Assembly (NCBI GenBank): GCA_027489175.1
Contig: JAIYAE010000009.1
Span: forward strand, 46,889-110,888
Origin: Rhodobacter sp.
GTDB lineage: Bacteria > Pseudomonadota > Alphaproteobacteria > Rhodobacterales > Rhodobacteraceae
Length of the DNA stretch: 64,000 nucleotides
Reading direction: 5' to 3'
Below are positions 33,282-41,917 of the stretch, piece by piece. Position 1 is the first letter of the stretch; each line of letters begins with the position of its first letter. The position numbers were made by a program, and so were the translations under genes. The notes under the pieces were generated by a model. The model searched no databases and had not been told where the DNA came from. It saw only the letters and a program-made list of their open reading frames with translations.

Positions 33282-34574
33282 TCAGCTTTCGCGCAAGGCG
33301 CGGGTGAAGTAGGCGGTGAAAGGCTCCAGCAGGTAGGCAAGGGGCGTGCGGCTGCCGGTTTGGAGGAAAACCTCAACCGGCATGCCGGGCAAAAGCGCGC
33401 GGTCACCAAGGCGGGCGCGTTCGCCCGGCAAAAGCTCAACCGTCGCCAGATAGTAGGCGTGGCCGGTCTGCGGATCGGCCAGCGCGTCGGCGGAGACCAT
33501 CGTCACGCGGCCCAGAAGGCGCGGGGTGTCGAAGGCCGGGAAGGCGGAGAACAGAAGATCAGCCGGTTGGCCCACCGCCACCGCATCCACCTGCAGGGGT
33601 GGGATTCGGACGGTGATCGACAAAGGCCGATCCTGTGGCACGATGAACAGGGCCGGTTCCGCCGCGCGCAGCACGGCCTGCGGGGTAGTCACCGTCAGCC
33701 CGATGACGATGCCGCCCGCCGGGGCGCGCAGCGTCAGGGTGCTGATCCGCTCCCGCAGGGCGCGGTGGGTTTCCGTCAGTTCCAGCACCATCGGGCCGAT
33801 GTCGCGCAACTCGGTCGCCGCCGCCTCACGCTGGCGGGTGAGGAGGGCGCTGATCTGAATCTCAACCTCGGTCATCTGGTCGCGGGACCGGGCGAGGGCA
33901 GCAGAGAGATCGCCGATCTGCCCGTGCAGCCGCGCCTCTTCCCGCCTTAGGACAAGCAGGCTGGACTGCGGCACAAGGCCCTTGTCGAGAAGGGTTTGCT
34001 GGCTGGCCCGTTCTTCCGCGATCAGGGCGGCTTGAGTTTCCAGAGCCGTGCGCTGGGCGATGATGCCGTCGCCTTCGGCTGCGATCTGGGCGATGCGGCG
34101 TTGCAACTGGCCCCGCGATTCGTCCAGCGTGGCGCGGCGGGCGGCGAAGAGACGGGTCTGCCCGTCGATCTGCGCCGCGATGTCGGGCGCGGTGGCGGCG
34201 AGGGCCAGAAGATCGGGCGGATAGTCGGGATGGGGGGCGCCGTCGCGTTCCGCCGTCAGCCGCGCGGCGCGGGCGGAAAGTTCGGTCAGGCGGTCCTGCA
34301 CGATCCGCAGCTCGGACTGCAGGCCGCGGTCGTCCAGTTGCAGAAGGACGTCGCCAGCCGCGACCCTGTCGCCGTCCTTGACCAGAATGGCGGTGACGAC
34401 GCCGCCTTGCGGGTGCTGTACAACCTGACGATCCGCCGCCCCCGCGATCTGGCCTTGGGCGAGGATGGCCCCGGCAAGCCGGGTCTGGGTGGACCAGAGG
34501 CCAAAGCCCGCCAGTAGCGCCAGCAGTGCGGCCAGACCAAGCAGGACCGGGCCCCGGAACGACAGCGCGGTCAT
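33282..34574 (-). CDS. Type I secretion membrane fusion (HlyD/PrtE family) adaptor
   Basis: A 430-residue HlyD-type periplasmic adaptor. A single N-terminal helix (about 9-27, PVLLGLAALLALLAGFGLWS), the first half-lipoyl block QVVQHPQGGVVTAILVKDGDRVAAGDVLLQLDD, a long coiled-coil hairpin (about 90-260), then the second lipoyl and beta-barrel part (TLRAPAGGIVIGLTV), and the C-terminal LGDRALLPGMPVEVFLQTGSRTPLAYLLEP, which is typical of type I secretion adaptors. It links the inner-membrane ABC exporter to a TolC-like outer-membrane channel. It overlaps the ABC gene by 4 nt. No TolC gene or RTX-type substrate is in the window. Confidence 0.92.
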   Translation of the reverse strand: MTALSFRGPVLLGLAALLALLAGFGLWSTQTRLAGAILAQGQIAGAADRQVVQHPQGGVVTAILVKDGDRVAAGDVLLQLDDRGLQSELRIVQDRLTELSARAARLTAERDGAPHPDYPPDLLALAATAPDIAAQIDGQTRLFAARRATLDESRGQLQRRIAQIAAEGDGIIAQRTALETQAALIAEERASQQTLLDKGLVPQSSLLVLRREEARLHGQIGDLSAALARSRDQMTEVEIQISALLTRQREAAATELRDIGPMVLELTETHRALRERISTLTLRAPAGGIVIGLTVTTPQAVLRAAEPALFIVPQDRPLSITVRIPPLQVDAVAVGQPADLLFSAFPAFDTPRLLGRVTMVSADALADPQTGHAYYLATVELLPGERARLGDRALLPGMPVEVFLQTGSRTPLAYLLEPFTAYFTRALRES

Positions 34575-36310
34575 CCCGCGGCCCCGATGGCGCGGGCCAC
34601 GTCGCCCGCGTTCTTGACCGCATCCCGCAGGACGGTGTCACGCGGGCCAAGGGCGGTGACCGCGCCGTCCTTCAAGACCATCAGCAGGTCACATTCCTGC
34701 AGGGCGGCGGGCCGGTGCGCCATCAACAGCACCGCCGCGCCCGTCGCCTTGGCCGCGCGGACGGCGGCGTTCAGCGCCTGCGCGCCGTCAGTATCAAGCG
34801 CGGCATTTGGTTCATCCAGGACCAGCAGCACAGGGTCGCCATAAAGGGCACGGGCAAGGCCAAGGCGCTGGATCTGGCCGCCGGACAGGCGGTTGCCGCC
34901 GGGCGAAAGGCGCGTGTCATAGCCGTCAGGCAGGTGCAGGATCATGTCATGCGCGGCGGCGGCCTGGGCTGCCGTCATGATGCGGGCGGGGTCGGCGTCG
35001 GGCTGCAGGCGGGCGATATTCTCGGCCACTGTGCCGTCAAAAAGCGCCACGCGCTGCGGCAGGTAGCCGATCCATTGGCCTAGGGCGTTGGGGTCATACT
35101 GGTCCAGCGTCGCGCCGCCCAGCCTTATCCGCCCAGCCGTTGGCAGCCAGACGCCCACCAGCGCGCGGGCGAGGGTGGACTTCCCCGAACCGGAGGGGCC
35201 AATGACCCCCATCGCCTGCCCCGGGGCCAGAGTGAAGCTGACGCCGCGCAAGGTGGGGGCGGTGGCGCCGGGGGGGATGATGGTCAGACCCTGCACCTCA
35301 ACCCGCGCGGCGGGGCGGGGGAGGGGGGTGCGGGGGGCTGCGGGCGGGGTGCGCGACAGAAGGTCGGCCAGCCGCGCCTTGGCCTGTGCGGCGCGGGTGA
35401 CCGTGGACCATTGGCTGACCGCCTGCTCCACCGGCTGCAGCGCGCGGCCCATCAGGACCGATGCGGCGATCATGGCGCCTGCCGAAAGCTCTTCCCGCAG
35501 GACAAGCCAGGCGGCTAGGCCCAGCATTGCCGATTGCAGGAACAGGCGGAAGGTGCGGGACAGGACGGACCAGCCGCCGGTGGCGTCCGAGGCGGTCAGC
35601 CCGGCGAGGGCGGCGCGGGTTCGGCCCTTTTGCCAGCGGGTGAAGGCGGCGGGGGACATGCCAAGGGCCTGGATAACCTCCGCCTCGGTCTTCATGGCGT
35701 CGACCTCACGGTCGGCGGACAGGGTGGCGAGGGTGGCGGTCTGCAAGGGTTTGTCGGTCATGCGCTGGTTGGCCCAGGTGACGGCGATCAAGACCAGCCC
35801 CCCGGCGATGGCGAACCAGCCTAGCCAGGGGTGGAAGACGAAAAGCGCGGCCAGGAACAGCGGCGTCCAGGGCGCATCAAACAGGGCGAGGAGGACGGGC
35901 GAGGCCCAGAACCGCGCCAAAGCGTCAAGGTCGCGCTGGGCGGCAAGGGCGGCGGTGTCCTGCGGGGCAAGGGTCAGGCGGCGGAAGGCGGCGTCCAGCA
36001 CCCGGCCATCCAGCGTCAGCTGCAGCCGCGCGCCGACACGGGCCATGATCCGGCTGCGGGCGTGGTCCAGAAGCCCCATCAGCAGGAACAGGAAGGCGGC
36101 AAGGAGGGAGAGGGTGACCAGCGTCTCCTCAGACCGGGAGGTGAGGACGCGGTCGTAGACCTGCAGCATGTAAAGGGGTGCGGTCAGCATCAAGAGGTTG
36201 ACGGTAGCCGAAAACCCGAAAGCGACCGCTATGGCACGGGATAAGGCGGCGCGGGCCGAGGCAAGCTCAGCCCGTCCGGGGCTGGGGTCAGAGAGGGGCG
36301 GTTGTGCCAT
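34571..36310 (-). CDS. Type I secretion ABC transporter, permease/ATPase (PrtD family)
   Basis: A 579-residue half-transporter of the PrtD/RsaD class. The membrane domain (about residues 15-300) has the family block TVNLLMLTAPLYMLQVYDRVLTSRSEETL. The ATPase has Walker A GPSGSGKST, GYLPQRVALFDGTVAENI, signature LSGGQIQRLGLARALYG and Walker B VLLVLDEPNAALD. It lacks the N-terminal peptidase-like domain of HlyB. The start at 36310 (MAQPPLSDP) follows AAGGGACC; the frame extends to 36379 without support. It exports proteins with C-terminal uncleaved signals with the HlyD-like partner. Divergent from mlaA. Confidence 0.92.
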   Translation of the reverse strand: MAQPPLSDPSPGRAELASARAALSRAIAVAFGFSATVNLLMLTAPLYMLQVYDRVLTSRSEETLVTLSLLAAFLFLLMGLLDHARSRIMARVGARLQLTLDGRVLDAAFRRLTLAPQDTAALAAQRDLDALARFWASPVLLALFDAPWTPLFLAALFVFHPWLGWFAIAGGLVLIAVTWANQRMTDKPLQTATLATLSADREVDAMKTEAEVIQALGMSPAAFTRWQKGRTRAALAGLTASDATGGWSVLSRTFRLFLQSAMLGLAAWLVLREELSAGAMIAASVLMGRALQPVEQAVSQWSTVTRAAQAKARLADLLSRTPPAAPRTPLPRPAARVEVQGLTIIPPGATAPTLRGVSFTLAPGQAMGVIGPSGSGKSTLARALVGVWLPTAGRIRLGGATLDQYDPNALGQWIGYLPQRVALFDGTVAENIARLQPDADPARIMTAAQAAAAHDMILHLPDGYDTRLSPGGNRLSGGQIQRLGLARALYGDPVLLVLDEPNAALDTDGAQALNAAVRAAKATGAAVLLMAHRPAALQECDLLMVLKDGAVTALGPRDTVLRDAVKNAGDVARAIGAAG

Positions 36311-36395
36311 TCTTGGTCCCTTGGGCGTCATCCCGCCATGCGCGACGTATCGGCCACGCTTGGGCGTTGTCTTCGGCAAGTCCGGGACTTATGCC

Positions 36396-36422
36396 TTGTC
36401 ATCCGCCCTGCGGGGCTATGCT
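36396..36422 (+). promoter_or_regulatory. Candidate mlaA promoter
   Basis: TTGTCA at 36396-36401 and TATGCT at 36417-36422 with 15-nt spacing, 31 nt before the mlaA start. Spacing is shorter than the usual 17, so confidence is low. A 13-bp palindrome AAGTCC-G-GGACTT at 36378-36390 just upstream may be an operator for mlaA and/or the divergent secretion operon. Confidence 0.3.
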
Positions 36423-36452
36423 AAGCTTCGGCAGGTAGCGGACGTTAGGATC

Positions 36453-37238
36453 ATGGGTCTGAAGATTTCATTTATGACGGCGGGGGTCGTGCGGATTTCG
36501 GCGCTGGTTGCGACCGTGTTGTCCCTGGCCGCCTGCGCCGGGGCGCCGGGGCCGGACGGGATCAACGACCCCTATGAAAGCACGAACCGCAGCGTCCATG
36601 CGTTCAACCGCGGGCTGGACCGGGCGCTGGTGGGGCCGGCCTCCAAGGGCTATGGCTCGGTTGTGCCGGAGCCGGTGCAGCGTGTCGTCGGCAATGTGGC
36701 GGGCACGCTGGACCTGCCGGGGGACATTGCGAACAACCTCCTCCAGTTCCGGATCGGGGACGCCGCGCAGAACACGCTGCGGCTGGCGGTCAACCTGACG
36801 ATGGGGGTGGGCGGGATCTTCGACGCGTCAACCGCCATTGGGCTGCCGGGAAAGCCGACCGATTTCGGCGAGACGCTGCATGTCTGGGGCGTGGGCGAGG
36901 GGGTTTATGTCGAGCTGCCGTTCGCGGGTCCCTCGACCGCGCGGGACACGGTGGGCATCGCGGTGGATGTGGCGCTAAACCCCGTCCGCCTGGCCCTGCC
37001 CGAGCGCGAGGCGATGGCGGCGACGGTGATGAAGGTCTTCTCACGGCTTGGTGACCGGGACCGCTTCTCGGAAACGGTGGAATCGATCCTATATGATAGT
37101 GCAGACAGCTATGCTCAGGCGCGGCTCTTGTATCTGCAGAACCGCCGGTTCGAGCTTGGGCAGGACAGCGCACCTGCCGCAGACGGTGCCGCAGACGACG
37201 GCTTTATCGACCCCTATGAGGACCCCTATGCCGAATGA
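36453..37238 (+). CDS. mlaA: MlaA family lipoprotein (phospholipid transport, outer membrane)
   Basis: A 261-residue lipoprotein: signal peptide with lipobox LAAC (Cys28), then the MlaA/VacJ core NDPYESTNRSVHAFNRGLDRAL, NVAGTLDLPGDIANNLLQFR, NLTMGVGGIFDASTAIGL and FGETLHVWGVGEG. The C-terminal tail (SAPAADGAADDGFIDPYEDP) is acidic and unconserved. MlaA draws mislocalised phospholipids from the outer leaflet of the outer membrane. The start at 36453 places a positively charged N-region before the hydrophobic core, with AGGAT upstream. It overlaps the mlaC gene by 11 nt. The inner-membrane MlaFEDB complex is not in the window, so it must be encoded elsewhere. Confidence 0.92.
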   Translation: MGLKISFMTAGVVRISALVATVLSLAACAGAPGPDGINDPYESTNRSVHAFNRGLDRALVGPASKGYGSVVPEPVQRVVGNVAGTLDLPGDIANNLLQFRIGDAAQNTLRLAVNLTMGVGGIFDASTAIGLPGKPTDFGETLHVWGVGEGVYVELPFAGPSTARDTVGIAVDVALNPVRLALPEREAMAATVMKVFSRLGDRDRFSETVESILYDSADSYAQARLLYLQNRRFELGQDSAPAADGAADDGFIDPYEDPYAE

Positions 37239-37836
37239 CACCTTCCTTTCGCGCCGTGGCTTTGTCGCGGGTCTGGTCGCCGGTCTGACTGTGCTGGCCC
37301 TGCCCCGCAGCGCCGCTGCCTTCACGGTGGAACAGGCGCGCACGCTGGTTGACAGCACGGTGGCCGACATCAACAAGATCATCAGCTCGGGCAAGGGCGA
37401 AGCCGGGATGCTGCGCGATTTTGAGCAGCTGTTCGCGCGCTACGCCGATGTGCCGACAATCGCCCGTTCGGCCCTTGGTCCGGCTGCGCGGCAGGCGTCC
37501 AAGGCGCAGCTTTCGGGCTTCACCAAGGCGTTCCAGGGCTACATCAGCCGCAAATACGGCCGCCGCTTCCGCGAATTCATCGGCGGGCGGATCGAGGTGA
37601 ACGATGCCCGCCCGGTGAAAAGCTACTTCGAGGTGATCTCGACCGCCTATCTGCAGGGGTCTTCTCCGTTCGAGGTGCGCTGGCACGTCAGCGACAAGTC
37701 CGGCAAAAGCCTGTTCTTCAACATCATCATCGAAGGCGTGAACATGCTGGCGTCCGAGCGGACCGAGATCGGCGCGCTTCTGGACCAGCGCGGCGGTGAC
37801 CTCGACCGCCTGATCGCCGATATGGCGACGCTTTAG
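37228..37836 (+). CDS. mlaC: MlaC family periplasmic phospholipid-binding protein, Tat-type signal
   Basis: A 202-residue periplasmic lipid-shuttle protein. The N-terminus FLSRRGFVAGLVAGLTVL has an S-R-R-G-F twin-arginine motif, so export is probably through Tat, unlike E. coli MlaC. The rest matches MlaC/Ttg2D: FEQLFARYADVPTIARSALG, FTKAFQGYISRKYGRRFREF, the YFEVISTAYLQGSS block and NIIIEGVNMLASERTEIGALLDQRGGDLDRLI. It carries lipid between MlaA and the inner-membrane complex. It overlaps mlaA by 11 nt. Its stop overlaps the end of a convergent histidine-kinase gene by 4 nt, and no terminator is seen. Confidence 0.9.
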   Translation: MPNDTFLSRRGFVAGLVAGLTVLALPRSAAAFTVEQARTLVDSTVADINKIISSGKGEAGMLRDFEQLFARYADVPTIARSALGPAARQASKAQLSGFTKAFQGYISRKYGRRFREFIGGRIEVNDARPVKSYFEVISTAYLQGSSPFEVRWHVSDKSGKSLFFNIIIEGVNMLASERTEIGALLDQRGGDLDRLIADMATL

Positions 37837-38849
37837 GCCGGATCCAGCGGTAGGTCTGGCGGAACGGTTGAGGGCCTGCGGTCCGCAACGGTCAGCTCAT
37901 AGCGCAGGCCATCCTCACCCAAGGTGCGGGTGGCCGTTCCGCGCAATTGGGTGGGAACGATGGTATCAAGGATCATCGACCCAAAGCCCGTGCGACCGGA
38001 TGCGGTGACGGTTCTGACGCCACTTTCGACCCAGCTGAATTTGAACCCGTCCTGTTTGTGGCCCGACCACGCCACGTCCAGCCGGCCATCGCCGCCCTGC
38101 AAGGCACCGTATTTGAGCGAGTTCGTCGTCAGTTCGTGAATGGCCATCGACAGCATCTGCGCATCGCTGGCACCGAGCAGGATGTCCGGGCCGCTGATCC
38201 AGATCTTGTGGGCGCGATCCGTGCGTTCCTGGTCAAGCTGGCGCGTGACGATCTCTTGCAGGGACATCCGGTTCCAGTTGCTGCCGACAAGATAGGAATG
38301 GGTCCGCGACATCGACTGAATGCGTTCGTCGAACTTTGCCAGGAAGCCCTGCAGTGTTTCGGCGTTCTGCGCGGTGCGGCGGGCGACGATCTGCACCAGG
38401 GTCAGCAGGTTGCCGACGCGGTGCTGCATTTCAGTCGCGATCGCGTTGCGCATGTTTTCAGTGCGGACCAGATCCGAGATGTTTTCGGTGATCTGGATCA
38501 TGTAGTTGACGCTGCCATCCGGCCCGACCACCGGGTTGTGACGGCAACGCCACCAGACCTCGGTCAGGCGGGTCCGGTCGTCCGGGTCGGGGATGGCATA
38601 GTACAGGCGGTCAATCCCGTTCCCCTCACCCGCAAGGGCCCGGCGCATCGACTGTTCCAGCGGTTTGCGCCGTTCTTCGATCTCGGGGAAGACGTCGAAG
38701 ATCATGCGCCCTTTGAGATCGGCCATCTCAAGCCCGACGGTATCAAGATACATCCGGCTGGCCGCGACATATTTCAGGTCGCGGTCTAGCACCATGACCG
38801 AAGCGGGCATATCGACAAACAGGGAAAAGTCAGGATCGGCAGCGACCAT
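37833..38849 (-). CDS. PAS-containing HWE-family sensor histidine kinase
   Basis: A 338-residue soluble sensor kinase. Residues about 1-130 are a PAS-type sensor (ADPDFSLFVDMPASVMVLDRDLKYVAAS start, ending NPVVGPDGSVNYMIQITENISD). The phospho-acceptor region EMQHRVGNLLTLVQIVARRT and the HWE-type ATPase blocks HELTTNSLKYGAL, WSGHKQ..., the W-x-E in WVESGV and GFGSMIL follow. HWE kinases often work in the general stress response or light sensing of alphaproteobacteria. There is no conserved FMN-binding NCRFL motif for LOV. The start at 38849 is the usual homologous N-terminus, the 38906 start is a possible alternative. No cognate response regulator is beside it. It converges on mlaC with a 4-nt overlap. 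Confidence 0.88.
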   Translation of the reverse strand: MVAADPDFSLFVDMPASVMVLDRDLKYVAASRMYLDTVGLEMADLKGRMIFDVFPEIEERRKPLEQSMRRALAGEGNGIDRLYYAIPDPDDRTRLTEVWWRCRHNPVVGPDGSVNYMIQITENISDLVRTENMRNAIATEMQHRVGNLLTLVQIVARRTAQNAETLQGFLAKFDERIQSMSRTHSYLVGSNWNRMSLQEIVTRQLDQERTDRAHKIWISGPDILLGASDAQMLSMAIHELTTNSLKYGALQGGDGRLDVAWSGHKQDGFKFSWVESGVRTVTASGRTGFGSMILDTIVPTQLRGTATRTLGEDGLRYELTVADRRPSTVPPDLPLDPA

Positions 38850-38973
38850 GGCAATCAGGTTCCCAGTGCATGCCCAGCCGGGCCGATCACGGACAAATCC
38901 AAACACACAACTCAGAGTAAATCACAAATTCGTCAATGCAAGGACAGGAAAGCGAGGTGCGCTTACGTCACCC

Positions 38974-41268
38974 TCAGTTTCCGATGCCCAGAAGATCCTC
39001 AACTTGCGCCGCAAGGCCGTTGTCCACTGGTCCAAGCAGTTCTGACCCCGGGGCTGGCGGGCCATCGTAGACCGGGATCGCCTCACCCGTGACGGGGTCG
39101 ATGTAGACACTGTCGTAGGCCGGGGCCGTTGGATCGTCGAAATAGGGCACGTCCTCGGCCGCGACCGCGCCACCGCTGCTGGCACCGACGGTGTTGCTGC
39201 TGGTTTCAGGCGCGAAGGTGGATGCGTCAAAGTCCATGTTCAAGGGCTTGGCGGGCAGGCCTTCGTTGATGCGCAGCATCACCTCATGCCAGATTTCCGC
39301 TGGCAGGCCGCCGCCGGTGACGCCGGTGAGGGGGCTGTTGTCGTCATAGCCCATCCAGACACCCACCACATAATCGGCGGTAAAGCCCACGAACCAGGCG
39401 TCACGAGCGCTTTGCGTGGTGCCGGTCTTGCCTGCGGCCTGCCGGTCATCCAGCCGCGCGCGGGCGCCGGTGCCGGATTCCAGCACCTCATGCATCATGT
39501 ATGTCAGGGCGCGGGCGGCGTTTTCGGAGATCACCCGTTCGCCAATGCCGCCGCCAGCCCCGAAAAGGGGTTCATCCATCCCCTTCAGCCGCAATGCCGA
39601 AAGGCCATAGGGCGTGACCGAGGACCCGCCGTTCAGGATGCCCGCGAAGGCCCCGGTCATGTCGATCAGCGTCGATTCCGACACGCCAAGCGCAAGGGCT
39701 GGGCCATCGGCAAAGTTCTGGGCAAGGCCAAAATCGGTGGCGACCTGTTTGACCAGATCACGGCCCACCGCCTCGGACACGCGGACCGCCGGGATGTTGC
39801 GGCTTTCGGCCAGGGCCTGGGTCAGGGTGATCTGGCCCTTGAATTCGCGGTCATAGTTCTGCGGGCACCAGTCGCCCGACCCCGGCGTGTAAAGGCACAA
39901 GGGCGTGTCATCGACATAGTCGAGCGGGTTGTAACCCAGATCCATCGCCACGGCGTAGATGAAGGGCTTGAAGGTGGACCCGGTCTGCCGCAGGGCCTGC
40001 GTCGCGCGGTTGAAATCGCCCGCGTTCGGGATGTTGCGGCCACCGACCATGGCACGGACGGCACCATCCGCGCTCATCACCACAATGGCGGCCTGGGCCT
40101 TGGAGCCGGCCTTGACCTTTTCCGAGAAGATGTAGGCCAGCGCCTCTTCGGCGCTTTTCTGCAGGTCCTGGTCGAGGGTGGTTTCGATGATGACATCCTC
40201 GGTCGTGTCGCGGGCAAGGTAGTCGGGCGTCGTCTCCATCACCCAGTCGGCGAAGTAGCCGCCGGATTTCTGCGCCGCTGCCTCGGACAGGCGGGCGGGG
40301 TTCTGGCGGGCTTCCTCGGCCTCGGCGGCGGTCAGGTAGCCTTGCGCTTCCATCAGGCCGATGACCACGGCGGCGCGGCCTGTGGCGCGCTCCATGCTGG
40401 CGGTGGGGGCGAAAGTTGAGGGGGCTTTCAGAAGGCCCGCAAGCATGGCGGCCTCAGCCGGGGTCACGTCCTTCGCCGACTTGCCGAAATAGCGCTGGGC
40501 GGCGGCTTCAAACCCGCGAGCCCCGGCACCCAGATAGGCGCGGTTGAAGTAGATCGTGAGGATTTCTTCCTTGGTGTACTTCGCCTCCATCGCCATGGAG
40601 AACGGGACTTCCTTCAGCTTGCGCCAGATGCCGCCCTGACGGCAGTCCTTTTCGTACTCGGCTTCCGACTTCCACTGCGTCGCGTCATAGGCGACGCCAA
40701 GGCACAGAAGTTTCGCCACCTGCTGGGTGATGGTCGATCCGCCGTTGCCCTCCAGCGGGCCGCGGCCTTCGGCCATGTTGATCCGGATGGCGCTGGCGAT
40801 GCCGCGGGGCGAGATGCCGAAATGCCAGTAGAAACGCTTGTCCTCGGTCGCGACCACGGCGTTGTGCAAGTGGGGGGACACGGTGTCGGCGGCGATGACG
40901 CCGAAGGTTTCCCCGCGCCAGGCGAAGACGTTCCCCTCACGGTCCTGCAAGGTGACGGACCCGCGCGCACGGCCGTCGATCAGGTCGGCCACGGGCGGAA
41001 GTTGCGCGTAGAAGTAGTAGACGATGCCCGCCAGCACCAAGGCCCCGATCGCGGTCGCGCGCCAGGCCAGGGCCCAAAGCGCCCGCCACAGGAAGAGGAA
41101 GCTGCCCAGAATCAGCCCGTGTTGCCGCCGGGGTTTGCGTGGGCGGCTGGCTTTGCGCGGAGGCTTCGGTGCCGCAGGTTTGCGCGGCCCGCCCGAGGCC
41201 GCCTTTGCGCTGCCCGAAGAATACCGCCTGTCGGCGACAAGGGGTTTCCCCCGGTTACCTGCTGCCAT
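38974..41268 (-). CDS. Class A penicillin-binding protein (PBP1A-like)
   Basis: A 764-residue bifunctional peptidoglycan synthase. The N-terminus is Pro/Lys/Arg-rich cytoplasmic sequence, then one helix (about 76-96). The glycosyltransferase domain has NAVVATEDKRFYWHFG (catalytic Glu) and GNGGSTITQQVAKLL. The transpeptidase has the active-site serine in RQTGSTFKPFIYA, the SRN triad in LAESRNIPAVRV and AGKTGTTQSARDAW. The C-terminal tail (about 690-764) is Asp/Pro/Ala-rich. It polymerises and cross-links glycan strands in the periplasm. The start at 41268 (MAAGNRGKPL) was chosen; the frame reaches 42003 but reads antisense to glnK and amtB there. Confidence 0.92.
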   Translation of the reverse strand: MAAGNRGKPLVADRRYSSGSAKAASGGPRKPAAPKPPRKASRPRKPRRQHGLILGSFLFLWRALWALAWRATAIGALVLAGIVYYFYAQLPPVADLIDGRARGSVTLQDREGNVFAWRGETFGVIAADTVSPHLHNAVVATEDKRFYWHFGISPRGIASAIRINMAEGRGPLEGNGGSTITQQVAKLLCLGVAYDATQWKSEAEYEKDCRQGGIWRKLKEVPFSMAMEAKYTKEEILTIYFNRAYLGAGARGFEAAAQRYFGKSAKDVTPAEAAMLAGLLKAPSTFAPTASMERATGRAAVVIGLMEAQGYLTAAEAEEARQNPARLSEAAAQKSGGYFADWVMETTPDYLARDTTEDVIIETTLDQDLQKSAEEALAYIFSEKVKAGSKAQAAIVVMSADGAVRAMVGGRNIPNAGDFNRATQALRQTGSTFKPFIYAVAMDLGYNPLDYVDDTPLCLYTPGSGDWCPQNYDREFKGQITLTQALAESRNIPAVRVSEAVGRDLVKQVATDFGLAQNFADGPALALGVSESTLIDMTGAFAGILNGGSSVTPYGLSALRLKGMDEPLFGAGGGIGERVISENAARALTYMMHEVLESGTGARARLDDRQAAGKTGTTQSARDAWFVGFTADYVVGVWMGYDDNSPLTGVTGGGLPAEIWHEVMLRINEGLPAKPLNMDFDASTFAPETSSNTVGASSGGAVAAEDVPYFDDPTAPAYDSVYIDPVTGEAIPVYDGPPAPGSELLGPVDNGLAAQVEDLLGIGN

Positions 41269-41410
41269 GCCTACTGCCCGCCATTGGTGACGATGGCCGA
41301 TTTCCGGCCCGATTGACCCGCAGAATAGCAGCTTTCCCGGGAAAGCGAAGGTGGGGTTGCCACGATTCGGCTTCCACTGCTGCCTAATTTTAAGGCGAAA
41401 TCCGGAATAA

Positions 41411-41439
41411 GTGCAAAAATTGTGCAAAAAGCCGCAAAA
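41411..41439. promoter_or_regulatory. Phased A-tract direct repeats upstream of glnK
   Basis: Direct repeats GTGCAAAAA at 41411-41419 and 41422-41430 (11 bp apart) and a partial copy GCAAAA at 41434-41439. A-tracts at one helix-turn spacing would bend DNA or form adjacent binding sites. They lie 112-140 nt before the glnK start in the 282-nt divergent gap with the PBP gene. A weak sigma-54-like element (TGG at 41455-41457 and TTG at 41466-41468) lies downstream. Confidence 0.45.
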
Positions 41440-41550
41440 CCCATCACGGAACCGTGGCCCGCGTCTTGTGCTGCGCCTGCATTGACCGCCCTGATCAGCG
41501 GCGAGGGTCCCGCCCCAAGGGTGCCTGCCAAAGACCGAAAGGGGAAGAAT

Positions 41551-41889
41551 GTGAAGCTCATCATTGCAGCAATCAAGCCGTTCAAGCTGGAGGAGGTCCG
41601 CGAAGCGCTGACTGCCATTGGCGTGCGCGGGATGATGGTCACCGAGATCAAGGGGTTCGGCAGCCAGTCGGGCCACACCGAAATCTATCGTGGCGCCGAA
41701 TACGCCGTGAACTTCGTGCCGAAGGTCCGGCTGGAGATCGTGGTCAGCGATGCGCTGTCGGACCAGGTGGTCGCCACCATCCAGAAGACGGCCAAGACCG
41801 ACAAGATCGGCGACGGAAAGGTTTTCGTCCTCGACGTAGAACACGCCGTGCGGGTGCGCACCGGCGAAACCGATGACGATGCGCTGTGA
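41551..41889 (+). CDS. glnK: Nitrogen regulatory protein PII (GlnK type)
   Basis: A 112-residue PII signal protein: MKLIIAAIKPFKLEEVREAL, the T-loop with uridylylation Tyr51 in IYRGAEYAVNFVPK, and the C-terminal B/C loops (KIGDGKVFVLDVEHAVRVRTGE). It senses 2-oxoglutarate, ATP/ADP and, through uridylylation, glutamine. In this position it blocks the AmtB channel when nitrogen is sufficient. The start is GTG at 41551 with AGGGGAAG upstream; amtB starts 28 nt past the stop. It is GlnK rather than GlnB by its pairing with amtB; sequence alone does not separate the two. Confidence 0.95.
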   Translation: MKLIIAAIKPFKLEEVREALTAIGVRGMMVTEIKGFGSQSGHTEIYRGAEYAVNFVPKVRLEIVVSDALSDQVVATIQKTAKTDKIGDGKVFVLDVEHAVRVRTGETDDDAL

Positions 41890-41917
41890 TGCGCGTGGGG
41901 AAGGGGAATTCACCGAA

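Noticed and set aside
41453..41470. A true sigma-54 promoter for glnK
   Set aside because: Two of the key positions deviate and no second support was found, so it is reported only as a weak candidate and not annotated as a promoter.
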